A stretch of 27,742 bases of DNA from Thiopontia sp964344135 (GTDB taxonomy: Bacteria > Pseudomonadota > Gammaproteobacteria > GCF-002020875), in assembly GCA_964344135.1 (NCBI GenBank), contig CAYFMF010000022.1, forward strand, positions 1 to 27,742. The letters run 5' to 3'. A program made the position numbers and the translations under genes. Below the pieces are notes generated by a model. The model worked only from the letters and a program-made list of their open reading frames with translations, made no database searches and was not told where the DNA came from. Numbering within the stretch: the stretch's first letter is position 1; every line of letters starts with the position of its first letter. Below, piece after piece: positions 14,797 to 21,914 of this stretch.

Positions 14797-16077
14797 TTGG
14801 CCCAATTCTTTGAACGCCACCGGGGCGGTGATCGTGCCCTGCTGGTTCACCTGGATCTGCATGAGGAAAATCCCTACGAGGTCGTAGAGGAGTTCGAGCT
14901 TCTTGCCGACTCTGCAGGGGCCGAGATTGTCCGCACTCTTGTGGTCAGAAGGAACTCCGTAGAGCCCAAATACTTTATCGGCAGCGGCAAGGCGGAGGAG
15001 ATTCGCGATCTGGTTGCTGCCGAGGATATCGATCTGGTGATCTTCAACCATGCGCTGACCCCCGCCCAGGAGCGCAACCTGGAGAAACTGTTTCAGTGCC
15101 GTGTGCTGGACCGTACCACACTGATTCTCGATATCTTTGCACAGCGCGCCCGTTCCCATGAGGGAAAACTGCAGGTTGAGCTGGCTCAACTGCGCCATCT
15201 GTCGACTCGCCTGATTCGTGGCTGGACCCATCTGGAGCGCCAGAAGGGTGGTATTGGTCTGCGAGGGCCAGGAGAGACGCAGCTGGAGAGTGATCGGCGG
15301 ATGATCGCACAACGCATCAAGCAGATTACCAGGCGACTGGAGAAGGTGGATGCAACCCGCTCTCTGGGACGGCGCTCGAGAAAACGGGCGACCATCCCCA
15401 CAATATCCCTGGTTGGTTACACCAATGCGGGGAAGTCCACCCTCTTCAATCGGCTTACCGATGAGAATATTTATGCCGCAAACCAGCTCTTCGCAACACT
15501 GGATCCAACACTGCGCAGTATCAATCTCCCGGGTGGGCGGGATGTGGTGGTTGCCGATACGGTTGGATTTATCCGCAATCTCCCACATGATCTGGTCAAG
15601 GCCTTCCGTTCGACCCTGGTGGAGACCTGTGAGGCGGATCTGCTGCTTCATGTAATCGACACCGTCCATGAGGATCGTCAGGACCATATTGACCAGGTCA
15701 ATGAGGTGCTGCTGGAGATTGGTGCAGACCAGGTGCCGCAGCTTGAGATCTACAACAAGATTGATCTTGCTGACTCACTGCCCCCCCGGGTGGATCGGGA
15801 CAGTGAGGGGCGTGTGGTGCGGGTCTGGCTCTCAGCCAGGAGCGGTGAGGGGATTGATCTGCTGCTGGAGGTTCTTACTGAATATTTCTGTGGAAAATCG
15901 ATTCAGGGGACCGTTCTGCTGCAGCCCCATGAGGGGAAACTCCATGCCGAACTGCACCGCGAGGGAGGGGTGCTCTCCGAGTCATTCCCTGATGAAGGGG
16001 GATGGAAGATGGAGGTTGAACTCCCGCGCAAAACACTGGATCATCTACACCTTCTTGAGAGAATCGACTCTTGTTGA
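14797..16077 (+). CDS. hflX: Ribosome rescue/splitting GTPase HflX
   Basis: HflX is an OBG-HflX family GTPase that splits stalled 70S ribosomes, for example after heat shock. The N-terminal HflX domain includes YFIGSGKAEEI, NHALTPAQERNLE, DRTTLILDIFAQRARSHEGKLQVELAQL and GGIGLRGPGETQLE. The G domain has GYTNAGKS (207-214), DTVGFIRNLPHDLV and NKID. Length is 426, the same as E. coli. The only suitable start is TTG 14797; no good SD is visible, so coupling to hfq or the hairpin may matter. The HflX stop is 73 bases before hflK. Confidence 0.96.
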   Translation: MAQFFERHRGGDRALLVHLDLHEENPYEVVEEFELLADSAGAEIVRTLVVRRNSVEPKYFIGSGKAEEIRDLVAAEDIDLVIFNHALTPAQERNLEKLFQCRVLDRTTLILDIFAQRARSHEGKLQVELAQLRHLSTRLIRGWTHLERQKGGIGLRGPGETQLESDRRMIAQRIKQITRRLEKVDATRSLGRRSRKRATIPTISLVGYTNAGKSTLFNRLTDENIYAANQLFATLDPTLRSINLPGGRDVVVADTVGFIRNLPHDLVKAFRSTLVETCEADLLLHVIDTVHEDRQDHIDQVNEVLLEIGADQVPQLEIYNKIDLADSLPPRVDRDSEGRVVRVWLSARSGEGIDLLLEVLTEYFCGKSIQGTVLLQPHEGKLHAELHREGGVLSESFPDEGGWKMEVELPRKTLDHLHLLERIDSC

Positions 16078-16150
16078 GCCTGCATGCATGAATGGAAGGG
16101 TTCAAGAGAGGCAGTCAGAACATAATTTACTGAGTATTAGGGACAAATAG

Positions 16151-17434
16151 ATGCAAGACCAAGGGATGCAGAACCGGCCTGCTGCAACGGAGATGCGCAG
16201 CGCCCCGAGTCAATCGGGCAAGAGCGAGATGGGCTGGGATGATGGATCAAAACAGCCCGGCAAGGACCCCTGGGGGGGCGGCAACCAGCAGCCCCCCGAT
16301 CTGGATGAGGTTGTGAAAAAACTTCAGAACTCACTCGCCGGGATTTTTGGCGGAGGCAAGGGTGGTGATGCCTCGACTCCAACAGGGGGCGGGGGAAAGA
16401 GGGGGAGCTCTCCAATCGGTCTCGGCACGATTATTGGAGGATTGATTGCAGTCTGGCTGCTCTCCGGAATCTATATTGTTGATCCCGCAGAGCGGGGTGT
16501 GGTGCTTCTGTTCGGTAAATACAGTGACAGCACCATGCCGGGGCCACACTGGGCACCACCCTATCCAATCGCAACGGTCGAGAAGGTCAATGTAGAGGAG
16601 ATCCGCAACATCGAGATCGGTTACCGCTCGCGTGGCGGAACCCAGTCAACCGGTTCGGTTCCACGCGAATCACTGATGCTGACCAAGGATGAGAACATCA
16701 TTGATATCAAGTTTGCGGTGCAGTATCGAATCAAGGATGCAAGAAACTATCTCTTCAGTGTCCTCAATCCCGACACCACGCTGCGTCAGGCGACGGAGAG
16801 TGCGGTGCGTGATGTCATCGGCAAGTCCAAGATGGACTTTGTCCTGACTGAGGGGCGTGCCGATATTGCCCTGCGGGCTCGTGACCTGATTCAGGAGATT
16901 GCAGACCGTTACAATACCGGTCTGGAGGTCACCACGGTCAATATGCAGGATGCCCAGCCACCCGATCAGGTTCAGGGATCTTTCGCCGATGTTGTGAAGG
17001 CGCGTGAGGACAAGCAGCGTCTGATCAATGAGGCCGAGGCCTACCACAACGATCTTCTGCCGAAGGCGCGTGGTGCATCAGCCAGAATTCTGGCCGAGGC
17101 CGAGGCCTATCGCCAGAAGGTCATTGTCAAGGCGGATGGTGAGACCTCCCGTTTCAACCAGATTCTGGCCGAGTACGAGAAGGCACCGGAGGTAACCCGC
17201 AAGCGACTCTATATCGACTCCATGGAGGCGGTTCTCTCCCGCTCCAGCAAGGTGATGGTGGATGTGGATGGAGGAAACAGTCTGCTCTATCTGCCACTGG
17301 ACAAGATGGTGGAGCGTGATGGCAGGGGGGCTGTTCGCACCATTACACAGAGTGTGACGTCAGGCAGCAGTGAAACCACACGTTCACAGGGTAGCTCTGG
17401 TGCGCGTTCAAACCAGCGCTCAAGAGGGAGATAG
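16151..17434 (+). CDS. hflK: FtsH protease modulator HflK
   Basis: HflK pairs with HflC to form a large membrane cage around FtsH that restrains its proteolysis. A glycine-rich cytoplasmic N-terminus (GKDPWGGGNQQPPDLDEVV) precedes one transmembrane helix (about 90-110). The periplasmic SPFH/band-7 domain follows, with helical repeats rich in Ala/Glu (RLINEAEAYHNDLLPKARGASARILAEAEAY). The chosen ATG has AGGGA with 7-base spacing; ATG 16229 (MGWDDGSKQPG) matches the usual family start better, so the first 26 residues are uncertain. hflC starts 2 bases after its stop. Confidence 0.95.
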   Translation: MQDQGMQNRPAATEMRSAPSQSGKSEMGWDDGSKQPGKDPWGGGNQQPPDLDEVVKKLQNSLAGIFGGGKGGDASTPTGGGGKRGSSPIGLGTIIGGLIAVWLLSGIYIVDPAERGVVLLFGKYSDSTMPGPHWAPPYPIATVEKVNVEEIRNIEIGYRSRGGTQSTGSVPRESLMLTKDENIIDIKFAVQYRIKDARNYLFSVLNPDTTLRQATESAVRDVIGKSKMDFVLTEGRADIALRARDLIQEIADRYNTGLEVTTVNMQDAQPPDQVQGSFADVVKAREDKQRLINEAEAYHNDLLPKARGASARILAEAEAYRQKVIVKADGETSRFNQILAEYEKAPEVTRKRLYIDSMEAVLSRSSKVMVDVDGGNSLLYLPLDKMVERDGRGAVRTITQSVTSGSSETTRSQGSSGARSNQRSRGR

Positions 17435-17436
17435 TC

Positions 17437-18303
17437 ATGAAGGGAATCAAGTTTATTATTGGCCTTGTTGTTGTGGCCGTGGTTGTGATCTCGCTCTCCG
17501 CATTTATTGTTGATGAGCGTGAACTGGCAATCAAGTTCAGGCTGGGGCAGATTGCAGAGACTGACTATGAGCCCGGGCTCCATTTCCAGGTCCCGATTGT
17601 CAATAACGTACGCAAGTTTGACAAGCGGATCCAGACACTGGATGCCGATCCGGAGCGCTACCTGACCGTTGAGAAGAAGAACGTACTGGTGGACTCCTTC
17701 GTCAAATGGCGGATCGGTCATGTTGAGACCTTCTTCAAGTCAGTAGGTGGCGATGTCTGGGTTGCCAACCAGCGTCTCTCCCAGGTGGTCAAGGATGGTC
17801 TGCGTGGAGAGTTTGGCAAGCGTTCCGTTCAGGAGGTGATTAGCGGTGAACGTGACGAGATCATGAAGGCAATCACGGAGATTGCCGCCCATCAGGCCAA
17901 GGAGTTTGGCATTGAGGTGGTGGATGTAAGGATCAAGCGTGTCGACCTGCCTCAGGAGGTAAGTAATTCGGTCTTCCGTCGCATGGAGGCGGAGCGAGAC
18001 AGAATTGCCAAGGAGTTCCGTTCGAAAGGTGCAGAGGCTGCGGAGCGAATTCGTGCAGACGCGGATCGTCAGCGTACGGTGATTCTGGCAGAGGCAAATC
18101 AGGAGGCAGATAAGATGCGGGGTGAGGGGGATGCCAAGGCGACAGAGACCTACGCCAATGCATACGGGAAGAACCCGGAGTTTTACGCCTTCTACCGCAG
18201 TCTGGATGCCTATGAGAACACCTTCCGCAGCCAGGGTGACCTTCTGGTTCTGGAGCCGGACAGTGAGTTCTTCCAGTACTTTACCGGAAAGAAGACCCAG
18301 TAG
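17437..18303 (+). CDS. hflC: FtsH protease modulator HflC
   Basis: The partner of HflK in the FtsH-regulating complex. An N-terminal signal anchor (IIGLVVVAVVVISLSAFIV) is followed by the SPFH domain: VDERELAIKFRLGQI, PGLHFQVPIVNNVRKFDKRIQTLD, and a long helical segment with KRVDLPQEVSNSVFRRMEAERDRIA. The motif EGDAKATETYANAYGKNPEFYAFYRSLDAYE is typical of HflC. Length (288) is normal. It is spaced 2 bases from hflK, so both are translated together. Confidence 0.97.
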   Translation: MKGIKFIIGLVVVAVVVISLSAFIVDERELAIKFRLGQIAETDYEPGLHFQVPIVNNVRKFDKRIQTLDADPERYLTVEKKNVLVDSFVKWRIGHVETFFKSVGGDVWVANQRLSQVVKDGLRGEFGKRSVQEVISGERDEIMKAITEIAAHQAKEFGIEVVDVRIKRVDLPQEVSNSVFRRMEAERDRIAKEFRSKGAEAAERIRADADRQRTVILAEANQEADKMRGEGDAKATETYANAYGKNPEFYAFYRSLDAYENTFRSQGDLLVLEPDSEFFQYFTGKKTQ

Positions 18304-18320
18304 GGTGGCAGTTTCTGGTG

Positions 18321-18515
18321 ATGGCGTGGTCAGATCTCTTTGCGGCACTCGGTCTTGTACTGGTGATTGAGGGGCTTCTGCCGGCGCTCAATCCGGATGG
18401 CTGGAGAGAGACAATGAGCAGGCTCTCCGGGATGGAGAGCGGGCAGCTGAGGAAAATGGGCCTAATCAGTATGGTGGCCGGTGCAGGGCTGCTCTATTTT
18501 GTGAGAATTGCATGA
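18321..18515 (+). CDS. DUF2065 family small membrane protein (YjeT-like)
   Basis: A 64-residue protein with two hydrophobic segments, DLFAALGLVLVIEGLLPAL and LISMVAGAGLLYFVRIA, separated by a short polar loop containing the family-like NPDGWRETM. The same small gene follows hflC in E. coli (yjeT) and other gammaproteobacteria, and its function is unknown. GTG 18318 directly before the ATG is an alternative start; AGGGTGG lies upstream. Its stop overlaps the hisZ start by four bases (ATGA). Confidence 0.88.
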   Translation: MAWSDLFAALGLVLVIEGLLPALNPDGWRETMSRLSGMESGQLRKMGLISMVAGAGLLYFVRIA

Positions 18516-19753
18516 GTTCACAGGAGAGAGAGATGCAACAGTCGGTGGAGCGTTGGAGGCTTCCGGATGGAATTGAGGAGCTGCTCCCTTCGGAGGTTGC
18601 AGGAATCGAGTCACTGCGCAGGGATACTCTGGATCTCTTCCACAGCTGGGGCTATGAGACCGTTATCCCGCCACTGATCGAATATCTGGAATCGCTGCTG
18701 ACAGGCACTGGCAATGATCTGGATCTGCAGACATTCAAGCTGACGGATCAGCTGAGTGGCCGCATGATGGGGGTTCGGGCCGACATGACCCCACAGGTAG
18801 CCCGGATAGATGCGCATCGTCTCAACCGTGAGGGGCCGGTCCGCCTCTGTTATCTGGGGTCGGTGCTCCACACCCGCCCCGAAATCTCGGGAGCAACCCG
18901 TAGCCCCATTCAGGTGGGCGCCGAGCTCTATGGACACTCCGGTATCGAGAGTGATCTTGAGGTGATCCGGCTGATGCTGGAGATGCTGCAGCTTGCCGGC
19001 CAGCAACCCATTGTGCTCGATCTGGGCCATGTAGAGATCTACCGCAGCCTGGTTGCAGAGGCAGGGCTCTCCAGCGAGCAGGAGTCACAGCTCTTTGATG
19101 CACTGCAACGCAAGGCATCAACCGAGATTGTTGAGTTGGTGAATGGTGCGGTCTCTGATGAGTCACTGCGCAGTCAGTTGATCGCACTCAAGGAGCTGAA
19201 TGGTGGGGTAGAGATTCTTCAAGAGGCGCGAGAGATCCTCTCATCGGGCCAGGGGATGGATCCTGCCATCCAGCAGGCAATCGAGCGTCTGGAGCAGATC
19301 GCTGCGGTGGCCTCAGATCAACAGTGGGCCGTCGAGCTCCATTTTGATCTGGCAGAGCTGAGAGGGTTTGACTACCACACTGGCGTTGTATTTGCGGCCT
19401 ATGTTCCCGGCAGGGGGGAGGCGGTTGCCCTGGGTGGTCGCTATGATAATGTGGGTGCTGTCTTTGGGCGTGCCCGCCCCGCAACCGGCTTCAGTGCCGA
19501 CCTGAAGAATCTCGTTGCAATTGGTGGGGAGCAGAACTATCCTCCATCAGCGATTTTTGCCCCCATCAGTGAGGATGAGCTGCTTCTGCAGAAGATTGGA
19601 GAGCTGCGCAGCGGTGGAGAGCGGGTGCTCGTGGAACTGCCAGGACAGGGCGTGAGTGGGTCCGAAATGGGGTGTGATCGTCATCTGGTGAAGAGAGAGA
19701 AGCGCTGGGTGGTTGAGTCGATCGCACAGGAAGAAGGGGCCGCCATGAATTGA
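18512..19753 (+). CDS. hisZ: ATP phosphoribosyltransferase regulatory subunit HisZ
   Basis: HisZ is a catalytically inactive HisRS paralogue that pairs with short-form HisG to make a hetero-octameric, histidine-sensitive ATP phosphoribosyltransferase. It has class II synthetase-like features: RWRLPDGIEELLP, GYETVIPPLIEYLESLL, the motif 2-like FKLTDQLSGRMMGVRADMTPQVARI, and RGFDYHTGVVFAAYVPG with GGRYDNV. It lacks the C-terminal anticodon-binding domain of HisRS, and its length (413) fits HisZ. Location between DUF2065 and purA is common in gammaproteobacteria that use the HisZ/HisG-S system and differs from E. coli. It implies a short hisG elsewhere in the genome. Confidence 0.95.
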   Translation: MSSQEREMQQSVERWRLPDGIEELLPSEVAGIESLRRDTLDLFHSWGYETVIPPLIEYLESLLTGTGNDLDLQTFKLTDQLSGRMMGVRADMTPQVARIDAHRLNREGPVRLCYLGSVLHTRPEISGATRSPIQVGAELYGHSGIESDLEVIRLMLEMLQLAGQQPIVLDLGHVEIYRSLVAEAGLSSEQESQLFDALQRKASTEIVELVNGAVSDESLRSQLIALKELNGGVEILQEAREILSSGQGMDPAIQQAIERLEQIAAVASDQQWAVELHFDLAELRGFDYHTGVVFAAYVPGRGEAVALGGRYDNVGAVFGRARPATGFSADLKNLVAIGGEQNYPPSAIFAPISEDELLLQKIGELRSGGERVLVELPGQGVSGSEMGCDRHLVKREKRWVVESIAQEEGAAMN

Positions 19754-19763
19754 TTCGGAACAG

Positions 19764-19809
19764 CCCTGAGTGTCGTCAGTCAGGGTGCCTGTGTGCTGAA
19801 TGGATTCAG
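19764..19809 (+). promoter_or_regulatory. Inverted repeats between hisZ and purA
   Basis: CCCTGA (19764-19769) can pair with TCAGGG (19780-19785) around a 10-base loop, without a following T-run, so termination is doubtful. CTGAAT-GG-ATTCAG (19796-19809) is a near-perfect 14-bp DNA palindrome, 33 bases before the purA ATG, and could be a protein-binding site. No clear promoter hexamers were found. Confidence 0.35.
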
Positions 19810-19841
19810 AAACATATTGTTAATTTTAGAGAATGGAACAG

Positions 19842-21152
19842 ATGGCTAAGAATGTTGTAATTATCGGATCTCAATGGGGTGATGAGGGCAAGGGAAAGGT
19901 CGTTGATCTGCTGACTGATCGTGCCGCTGCAGTGGTACGTTTTCAGGGTGGCCACAATGCCGGACATACCCTGGTGATTGATGGCGAAACCACGGTTCTG
20001 CATCTGATTCCATCCGGTATCCTGCGCGACAACGTAACCTGCTTTATCGGCAATGGTGTGGTTCTGGCCCCCGATGCGCTGCTGAAGGAGATCCGCATGC
20101 TGGAGGAGAACGGGATCCCCGCGCGCGAGAGATTGCGCATCAGCGAGGCCTGTCCCCTGATCCTCCCCTACCATGTTGCACTGGATCAGGCGCGCGAGAT
20201 CGCCCGCGGCAAGAAGGCCATTGGAACAACAGGGCGAGGGATAGGGCCCGCCTATGAGGACAAGGTCTCTCGTCGTGGAATCCGTCTGGGAGACCTGCTC
20301 GACGAGCAGCGCTTCAGTGAGCGTCTGCGCGAGGTGATGGAGTACCATAACTTTGCCCTGGTCAACTACTTCAAGGCGGATCCGGTTGATTACCAGGAGG
20401 TGCTGGAGAGCTCACTGGCAATGGCCGAAGAGCTGCGCGGCATGACAACGGATGTTACCGATGAGCTCTTCAGGCTGCAGGATGCGGGCAAGGGGCTGCT
20501 GTTTGAGGGAGCACAGGGGACGCTACTCGATATCGATCATGGAACCTACCCCTATGTCACCTCTTCAACGGTAACAGCGGGTGGTGCCTCGGCGGGAACC
20601 GGTGTGGGCCCACGCTACCTGGACTATGTTCTCGGTATTACCAAGGCCTATACAACACGTGTTGGCTCCGGCCCCTTCCCAACCGAGCTCTATGATGGGG
20701 ATGGACTGCGTGACGAAAATGGTCAGCACATGGCTGAAAAGGGACATGAGTTTGGTGCCACTACGGGCCGTGCCCGTCGCTGTGGATGGTTTGATGCCGT
20801 TGCACTACGCCGTGCGGTGCAGATCAACAGCTTTACAGGGCTCTGTATTACCAAGCTGGATGTGCTGGATGGACTGGAGAGTCTGAAAATCTGTACCGGT
20901 TACCGAATGGATGGCGAGGTCAGGAGCTCCCCACCGATTGGTGCAGATGCCTTCGAGGCCTGTGAGCCCGTTTATGAGGAGATGGCCGGGTGGAGCGAGT
21001 CCACGCTGGGAGTGCGTGAGTATGATGCGCTGCCGGAGAACGCCAAATCCTATCTGAACCGACTGCAGGAGCTCTGTGGGGTGCCGATTGACATTATCTC
21101 AACCGGTCCGGACCGTGAAGAGACGATTGTTCTCAACCATCCCTTCTCCTGA
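19842..21152 (+). CDS. purA: Adenylosuccinate synthetase
   Basis: PurA makes adenylosuccinate from IMP, aspartate and GTP, the first step from IMP to AMP. The GTP-binding loop GSQWGDEGKGK (9-19) contains the catalytic Asp, and GGHNAGHTLV carries the catalytic His. TTGRGIGPAYEDK, FEGAQGTLLDIDHGTYPYVTSS and the C-terminal ISTGPDREETIVL are family signatures. Length is 436, close to E. coli (432). ATG 19842 (MAKNVVIIG) is the family start; ATG 19833 in frame would add three residues. Confidence 0.98.
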   Translation: MAKNVVIIGSQWGDEGKGKVVDLLTDRAAAVVRFQGGHNAGHTLVIDGETTVLHLIPSGILRDNVTCFIGNGVVLAPDALLKEIRMLEENGIPARERLRISEACPLILPYHVALDQAREIARGKKAIGTTGRGIGPAYEDKVSRRGIRLGDLLDEQRFSERLREVMEYHNFALVNYFKADPVDYQEVLESSLAMAEELRGMTTDVTDELFRLQDAGKGLLFEGAQGTLLDIDHGTYPYVTSSTVTAGGASAGTGVGPRYLDYVLGITKAYTTRVGSGPFPTELYDGDGLRDENGQHMAEKGHEFGATTGRARRCGWFDAVALRRAVQINSFTGLCITKLDVLDGLESLKICTGYRMDGEVRSSPPIGADAFEACEPVYEEMAGWSESTLGVREYDALPENAKSYLNRLQELCGVPIDIISTGPDREETIVLNHPFS

Positions 21153-21169
21153 GTTGTAACGGATCGCAG

Positions 21170-21661
21170 TCAGCGCTCCAGTGTGATCAGTTTCAGGAGC
21201 TCGGGTGGGGGGGCAGGATCCCGCCGTTCGATCATCCCATCCTCATTGATTGTGAGCCACATCGGCGCCTCTTCGACATCATAGTCGTAGGCGATATTCT
21301 CATCATCATCGGTATAGACAGGGAGCAGGGTGATGAAGTGTCTTCGACTCAGTTCATAGACGGCAAAGTTCTGTTTGTTGACATCAAAATTATCGTCATA
21401 CATCACGATGCCTGCCATATTCAGCTCTTCGCGCACCTTGTTCATCTCCTCAAGATTGACCCAGCAGGGCTCGCACTCCATGGGGAGAAAATAGAGGTAG
21501 ACCCGGTGCCCCTGCAGATTGCTCATCACAACAGGTGCGGCTGAGGTGGCTATGGTTCCCTTCAGTTCCGGTGCTGCAGTGGCAGTGTCACCATCGGCGG
21601 TTTCACTGGAACAGCCAGCGAGCAGAAAGAGAAGAGAGAGAGTAAATAACGTGCGGATCAT
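21170..21661 (-). CDS. Thioredoxin-fold lipoprotein with CEPC motif
   Basis: A 163-residue protein with a lipoprotein signal: hydrophobic LFTLSLLFLLAGC, with lipobox LLAGC and lipidated Cys17. After a low-complexity spacer the sequence YLYFLPMECEPCWVNLEEM contains a CxxC at C63-C66 in the thioredoxin active-site position, and EAPMWLTI (131-138) supplies a likely cis-Pro. This suggests a TlpA-like periplasmic thiol-disulfide or redox-sensing protein tethered to a membrane; the substrate is unknown. ATG 21661 has a GGGGGA SD and directly precedes the signal, so the longer upstream frame through tRNA-Leu is not used. It lies 67 bases downstream of tRNA-Leu on the same strand and may share its promoter. 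Confidence 0.78.
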   Translation of the reverse strand: MIRTLFTLSLLFLLAGCSSETADGDTATAAPELKGTIATSAAPVVMSNLQGHRVYLYFLPMECEPCWVNLEEMNKVREELNMAGIVMYDDNFDVNKQNFAVYELSRRHFITLLPVYTDDDENIAYDYDVEEAPMWLTINEDGMIERRDPAPPPELLKLITLER

Positions 21662-21728
21662 GAATTTCCCCCTGATAAATCGGCAATGGCGTAAGATACC
21701 GCACATTGAAAGGGAAAAGGAGAAAAGA

Positions 21729-21815
21729 TGGTGCCTGGGAGAGGACTTGAACCTCCACGGGGTTGCCCCCACTAGCACCTGAAGCTAGCGCGTCTACCAA
21801 TTCCGCCACCCAGGC
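21729..21815 (-). tRNA. tRNA-Leu, anticodon CAG
   Basis: On the minus strand it folds as a class II tRNA with acceptor GCCTGGG/CCCAGGC, D-arm containing GGCGGAATTGGTAGACGC, anticodon stem CTAGC/GCTAG with loop TTCAGGT (anticodon CAG at plus 21779-21781), a long variable arm, T-arm GGTTCAAGTCC and encoded CCA. It reads CUG leucine codons, which are abundant in the genes of this window. Confidence 0.97.
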
Positions 21816-21852
21816 AAGGTGTGGAATCTCCTGTAGCAGGAAATGAGCGCGC

Positions 21853-21881
21853 ACTTTACCGAGCCATCTGGTTGGTGTCAA
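21853..21881 (-). promoter_or_regulatory. Sigma-70 promoter for tRNA-Leu
   Basis: On the minus strand a perfect TTGACA (21876-21881) is followed by a 17-base spacer and TAAAGT (21853-21858). Transcription would start near 21846 and give a leader of about 30 bases. The hairpin TCCTG-tag-CAGGA lies in that leader. This is the best -35 match in the window. Confidence 0.7.
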
Positions 21882-21914
21882 TAATTTAGAGCAAAAAACA
21901 AGAGTAAAAATTCA

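Noticed and set aside
14743..15687. Minus-strand ORF of 314 codons opposite hflX
   Set aside because: Antisense shadow of hflX with low-complexity Leu/Gln composition.
19764..19785. Intrinsic terminator after hisZ
   Set aside because: The hairpin has a large loop and no following T-run.
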